Of a stretch of 44,017 bases of DNA, positions 40,461 to 44,017 are shown in pieces. Both the position numbers and the translations under genes were made by a program. Below the pieces are notes generated by a model. That model saw only the letters and a program-made list of their open reading frames with translations, was not told the DNA's origin and searched no databases. Within the stretch, counting starts at the first letter, position 1; every line of letters begins with the position of its first letter. Source of the stretch: CAWELS01 sp964468205 (lineage in GTDB: Bacteria > Acidobacteriota > Terriglobia > Bryobacterales > Bryobacteraceae); NCBI GenBank assembly GCA_964468205.1, contig CAYXVG010000056.1:1-44017 (forward strand). The letters are read 5' to 3'.

Positions 40461-42959
40461 ATGAGATATTGGCTGGATCGAGCAATCATCCTTTTATTGG
40501 CGGCGACGGCGCTCGCGGGGCAGACCGGGCATGAGTGGCCGGCCGGGGCATCTGAATACCGGATTCATGTCGTTGGGCAGGGGCATCTGGATGCGGTGTG
40601 GCTTTGGCCGTGGTACGAGTCGGTCGCGGAGGCTCACAGCACCTTTCGCTCGATTCTGGACCGCATGGAGGAAGACCCGAAGTTCACGTTCACGGCGGCG
40701 AGCTCGCAGTTTTATGTGTGGATCGAGGAGAACGATCCGGCGATGCTCCGTGAAATCCGGCGGCGGGTGGAAGAGGGCCGTTGGGGTCTGGCCGGTGGTT
40801 GGTGGGTGGAGGCCGACGCGAGCAGCTCAGGGGGCGAGTCGCTCGTGAGGCAAGGGCTCTATGGGCAACGTACTCTGCAGCGCTTGTTCGGCCGCACGAC
40901 TGACACCGGCTATAATCCCGACGCGCCGGGGCATCCGGCTTCGCTGCCCCAGATTTTGAAGCTGCAAGGGCTGGACTACTTTCTCTTCACCCGGCCGCGG
41001 CCGAATGAGATGAAACTGCCGGCTGGATTGTTCCGCTGGGTGGGCATCGATGGAACGAGCGTCGTGGCTTACCGCCCTCCGCAAGACAGCTTTGTTGTCC
41101 GGGGCTCGATCGAACAGGCGATTCGCAGGGTGATATCAGAAACGCAACCCACCACTAAAGATTTGTTGTTGCTCATTGGCGCCGGGGACCACGGTGGCGG
41201 ACCGACGAAGCAGAACATGCGAGAGGTGAGGGAGATTCAGTCACAGCCGGGCGCTCCAACGGTGCAGTACAACATCCCTGAAACGTATTTCGCGAAAACT
41301 GCGAAGTCGGGCATACCGGAGGTGCGGGGCGGCCTGTTGCATCACGCGGTGGGCGGCTACACCAACGTCAGCGAGATGAAGAAGGACAGCCGCACGGCCG
41401 AGGGCGCGCTTCTTACGGCCGAGAAACTCGCGGCGGTGGGATCGGCGGCCTGGGAGGTCAACTACCCCAAGGCCGCACTCACGCAGGCCTGGGAGCGTTC
41501 CCTTTACCAGCACGTCCACGACAGCATCAACGGCGTCTCACTGCCGTCGCACTACGAAACCACCGGGCGGGACGCCTTCGGATACGCTCTCGACACCGCC
41601 CGCCGGACGATGTACATGGCGGCGCAGAAGCTCGCCTGGGATGTGCCGGCGGAAGATCCGGATTCGCAGTACCTGTTCGTGTTCAATCCCCACGCCTGGG
41701 AAGTGACAGCGAACGCCAGGTATCAGTTCAACCTCGATGCCGACACCGCGGTCCGGGTCGAAGATGAACGTGGCAACCTTCTGCCCCACCAGTGGACCTC
41801 GGGTACCGTCCGCACTTCGCGCAACTGGCGCGTTTTGAACACGCGGGTGAAGCTTCCGCCGTTCGGTTACCGCCAGATCCGCATCAGGCCGGAGACCGCG
41901 CCGGCGCGCCTCGACACGGCGGTGCGCGCTACAAACAACAGCCTCGAGAACGAACACCTGCGGGTGACCTTTGCCGAGACCGGCGCCATCGGAATCCTCG
42001 ACAAGAACACCGGGCGCGAAGTTTTTGCGGGAGGCGCGACGGGGGCCCGCGCGGTGATCCTTGACGATCCCCACGATAGCTGGGCCAACATCGAGGCCTT
42101 CGACAACGAGACCGGCGCCTTCGGCAACGCCACTACCCGCATTGTTGAAAATGGGCCGCTGCTCGCGACAATACGGGTCCGCGCCACCTACGGCTCTTCC
42201 CGGCTGACAACGGATTGGACTCTTCATGCCGGGACTCGCACGCTCGAGGCCCGGGTAGTTCTCGACTGGCACGAGCAGCAGAAGATGCTCAAGCTCTCCT
42301 TCCCAGTTGACGCCGCCGAACCACGGGCCAACTGGGAGATTCCTTACGGCCATGTGAGCCGGCCTTCAAACGGAGACGAGCAACCCGGGCACCGCTGGAT
42401 CGACGTAACCGGCCGGCGTGGTGAAGGGGAGTATGGGCTGGCTGTGGTCAACGACGCCAAGTACGGTTACAGTGTCAATGGGAACGACATGCGCGTCTCC
42501 ATCGTGCGCTCCCCGTTGTACGGCCACCGCAGTAGCCAGCGGATCGACCCGGAGACCGACTACGACTGGCAGAACCAGGGCCGCCAGAGCTTCCGGATGC
42601 TGCTCATTCCGCACACCGGATCGTGGCAGGACGCGGGGGTCGCCCGCGCCGCCGAGGAGCTTACCGCCCCGCTGCCGATCATCCTTCAGGGGATTCACCC
42701 GGGCTCCCGCCCCCAAGCCGATTCGTTCCTCTCCATTGACGCGGCGAACATCATCGTTTCGGCCGTGAAGCAATCGGAATCCGGCGCTGACCTCGTTTTC
42801 CGATGCCGCGAGACCGCAGGCCGGCCGGCCACGGTTACGCTCGATGTTCGTTTCGCGAAACGTAAATGGTCCGGGACATTTCGCCCGAATGAAATTAAGA
42901 CCTTGCGTTTTGATATGGGAACAGGCGTTATTCGCGAAGTGAACGTCCTCGAGGAATAG
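40461..42959 (+). CDS. Exported GH38 alpha-mannosidase
   Basis: The 832-residue protein has a signal peptide (1-20) and the GH38 catalytic domain. It has H42 and D44 of GHLDAVWLWPW (zinc site), nucleophile D154 in YNPDAPGHPASLPQ, and the later zinc His in HVHDSINGVS. The rest (about 430-832) is the beta-rich mannosidase C-terminal part, ending VRFAKRKWSGTFRPNEIKTL. It should cleave alpha-mannosides from glycans outside the cytoplasm. The longer frame upstream of the ATG is rejected because the signal peptide begins here. The adjoining sulfatase remnant suggests a former glycan degradation cluster. Confidence 0.93.
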   Translation: MRYWLDRAIILLLAATALAGQTGHEWPAGASEYRIHVVGQGHLDAVWLWPWYESVAEAHSTFRSILDRMEEDPKFTFTAASSQFYVWIEENDPAMLREIRRRVEEGRWGLAGGWWVEADASSSGGESLVRQGLYGQRTLQRLFGRTTDTGYNPDAPGHPASLPQILKLQGLDYFLFTRPRPNEMKLPAGLFRWVGIDGTSVVAYRPPQDSFVVRGSIEQAIRRVISETQPTTKDLLLLIGAGDHGGGPTKQNMREVREIQSQPGAPTVQYNIPETYFAKTAKSGIPEVRGGLLHHAVGGYTNVSEMKKDSRTAEGALLTAEKLAAVGSAAWEVNYPKAALTQAWERSLYQHVHDSINGVSLPSHYETTGRDAFGYALDTARRTMYMAAQKLAWDVPAEDPDSQYLFVFNPHAWEVTANARYQFNLDADTAVRVEDERGNLLPHQWTSGTVRTSRNWRVLNTRVKLPPFGYRQIRIRPETAPARLDTAVRATNNSLENEHLRVTFAETGAIGILDKNTGREVFAGGATGARAVILDDPHDSWANIEAFDNETGAFGNATTRIVENGPLLATIRVRATYGSSRLTTDWTLHAGTRTLEARVVLDWHEQQKMLKLSFPVDAAEPRANWEIPYGHVSRPSNGDEQPGHRWIDVTGRRGEGEYGLAVVNDAKYGYSVNGNDMRVSIVRSPLYGHRSSQRIDPETDYDWQNQGRQSFRMLLIPHTGSWQDAGVARAAEELTAPLPIILQGIHPGSRPQADSFLSIDAANIIVSAVKQSESGADLVFRCRETAGRPATVTLDVRFAKRKWSGTFRPNEIKTLRFDMGTGVIREVNVLEE

Positions 42960-43013
42960 CGGTAAGCGCTCATGAGACGCATTCCGCCGCCGGGAAATCG
43001 CCGGATTCTTACC

Positions 43014-43411
43014 ATGAGAAGCTTTTGCCTGATCTGCAGGTTCTTGTTCTTGATTGTCGTATCGGCTACATTTCTCGCCGTCCCTGCCCCGAGCCAGGAA
43101 GAGCGTCCTGATATCGTGCTCGTCATGATGGACGACTTCGGGTTGGGCCAGTTTGCTCCGCACGCGAGGCAGATCGATAGCCGCAGCTTTGATCCGGCGT
43201 TCACGGACTTTCTCAGCCGCCCCGCTACGAGCTGTTCGATTTGAGGGAAGATCCCGGCGAAACGAGGAATCTTTACGAACAGCTTCCACAAGTTGCCGAG
43301 CGCCTGAGGAGCCTCTATAACAGGGAGGCCCAGGACTGGCCACCTCCCGCGGCATGGAGCAGCGAAAAGTGGCAGGAACTGGCGCCACCGAACAGCGCTC
43401 ACATCCAATGA
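43014..43411 (+). pseudogene. Sulfatase pseudogene with large internal deletion
   Basis: The front part encodes a signal peptide and the family start RPDIVLVMMDDFGLGQFAPH (about residues 32-51 from this Met). After SFDPAFTDFLSR the frame changes and the text continues as a sulfatase C-terminus: RYELFDLREDPGETRNLYEQ, then LRSLYNREAQDWPPPAAW, ending at 43411. The catalytic core, including the Cys/Ser that becomes formylglycine (C-x-P-x-R), is missing. The join near 43215-43225 is about 300 residues short of a normal sulfatase and is out of frame. An upstream Met at 42972 could be the original start. Confidence 0.75.
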
Positions 43412-43459
43412 GTGCGACTCTCCTTTTCGCGTGGAGAGGAAAGGGCCGGACAGAGGCAA

Positions 43460-43497
43460 CAAGTTGCGTCTGAAGGATCAAGTTGCGTCTGAAAGAT
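43460..43497 (+). repeat. 19-bp tandem duplication
   Basis: CAAGTTGCGTCTGAAGGAT (43460-43478) is followed directly by CAAGTTGCGTCTGAAAGAT (43479-43497), with 18 of 19 bases identical. It lies between the sulfatase pseudogene and the M48 gene, and no function is visible. Confidence 0.8.
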
Positions 43498-43572
43498 CGG
43501 CCCAACGTGAAACAATGAACGCCGGGCGACAGTCTACCTCGTGAGGTTGCGAAAAGCAGCGTGACGGGTGGA

Positions 43573-44017
43573 ATGCGTAATCGTAAGAGGCTTGAAGGAT
43601 TGGTGTTGGCGCTTGTGCTGGCGATGGCCGGATGCTCGAGCAGGAAACCAGGTGAACGAATCGAACCCGGGTTCAACATGTACTCGAAGCAGCAGGATAT
43701 CGAACTGGGGCGCCAGTTCGCGGAAGATGTCCGGAAGCAGGTGGACGTGGTGGATGACAGCACCCTGCAAGCATACGTCCGCGCGGTTGGGGATAAGCTT
43801 GTGGCGGCGACGCCGGAGCAGTATCCCTACAGCTTTACGGTAATCAACGATCCGAACATCAATGCATTTGCGCTGCCGGGCGGACCGGTTTTTATTCATA
43901 GCGGGCTGATCGAGGCGGCGGAAAACGAAGCGCAGCTGGCGGGGGTAATGGCGCATGAGATTGCGCACGTGGCGCTACGGCACGGGACGAACCAGGCTTC
44001 CAAGGCCAGTCTTGCTC
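43573..44017 (+). CDS. M48-family metallopeptidase lipoprotein (partial, cut by window end)
   Basis: The 148 codons visible start with a lipoprotein signal (LVLALVLAMAGC, lipid Cys at residue 21). An M48 domain follows: ELGRQFAEDVRKQVDVVDD, YVRAVGDKL, FTVINDPNINAFALPGGPVF, then the zinc motif HEIAHVALRHGTNQ. The protein continues beyond the window. Such periplasmic zinc proteases (BepA/YfgC-like, often with TPRs downstream) act in outer membrane protein quality control. The exact member cannot be named from this part. Confidence 0.9.
   Translation, partial: MRNRKRLEGLVLALVLAMAGCSSRKPGERIEPGFNMYSKQQDIELGRQFAEDVRKQVDVVDDSTLQAYVRAVGDKLVAATPEQYPYSFTVINDPNINAFALPGGPVFIHSGLIEAAENEAQLAGVMAHEIAHVALRHGTNQASKASLA

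Noticed and set aside
42366..43763. 465-codon open frame on the minus strand
   Set aside because: Antisense to the mannosidase 3' end, the sulfatase remnant and the M48 gene. There are no recognisable motifs.

Overview
The window looks like a chromosomal segment of a GC-rich Gram-negative soil bacterium, most likely an acidobacterium of the Solibacter/Bryobacter group. This is inferred from gene style: lipoprotein signals, propeller-type hybrid sensor kinases, a PEGA-domain Ser/Thr kinase, P1 peptidase, secreted GH38 and CE1-like enzymes, sulfatase and RHS remnants. No rRNA or species-specific marker is present. I see no prophage, transposase, integrase or CRISPR array. Most of the window is ordinary chromosome with a few decayed genes.

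Layout, left to right. (1) 1-5.3 kb, minus strand: tRNA-Leu(CAG), then a co-directional cluster that reads MocR-type regulator, pdxS, pdxT, a low-molecular-weight phosphatase-like protein and an exported AGE-family protein. It makes pyridoxal phosphate (PLP), probably under PdxR-like control. (2) 5.3-8.1 kb: a divergent exported protein made of three tandem Rid/YjgF-like domains, a terminator, then cysK with a cysteine-free Rrf2 regulator. The PLP, Rid and cysteine synthase genes are adjacent. (3) 8.2-12.5 kb: PEGA Ser/Thr kinase, EamA transporter, small membrane protein, DksA/TraR-like zinc-finger protein. (4) 12.5-13.4 kb: a truncated GAF domain and a frameshifted diadenylate cyclase (DAC) relic. 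(5) 13.6-18.9 kb: hydroxyacid-oxoacid transhydrogenase-like enzyme, alpha/beta-hydrolase lipoprotein, SSS symporter with DUF3311 partner, lytic transglycosylase. (6) 19.3-20.4 kb: exported clan-A glycosidase-like protein. (7) 20.5-26.9 kb, minus strand: the flagellar basal-body/export operon flgB-flgC-fliE-fliF-fliG-fliH-fliI-fliJ, with an excellent sigma-54 promoter match ahead of flgB. (8) 27-34.2 kb: YkgJ-type cysteine-cluster protein, a Tat-signal protein that seems internally deleted, a 1170-residue hybrid sensor kinase, an MDR oxidoreductase and a TPR lipoprotein. (9) 34-38.3 kb: P1 peptidase and ABC exporter (overlapping start/stop), then a PilT-like ATPase. (10) 38.3-44 kb: an RHS relic in a gene-poor gap, a CE1-like esterase, a GH38 alpha-mannosidase, a sulfatase pseudogene, and the start of an M48 lipoprotein peptidase cut by the window edge.

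The main points for follow-up are the exported triple-Rid protein beside the PLP and cysteine genes, the sigma-54 promoter of the flagellar operon, several starts that look leaderless, and four decayed loci (GAF/DAC, Tat protein, RHS, sulfatase). I did not find a clear multi-gene undescribed system.
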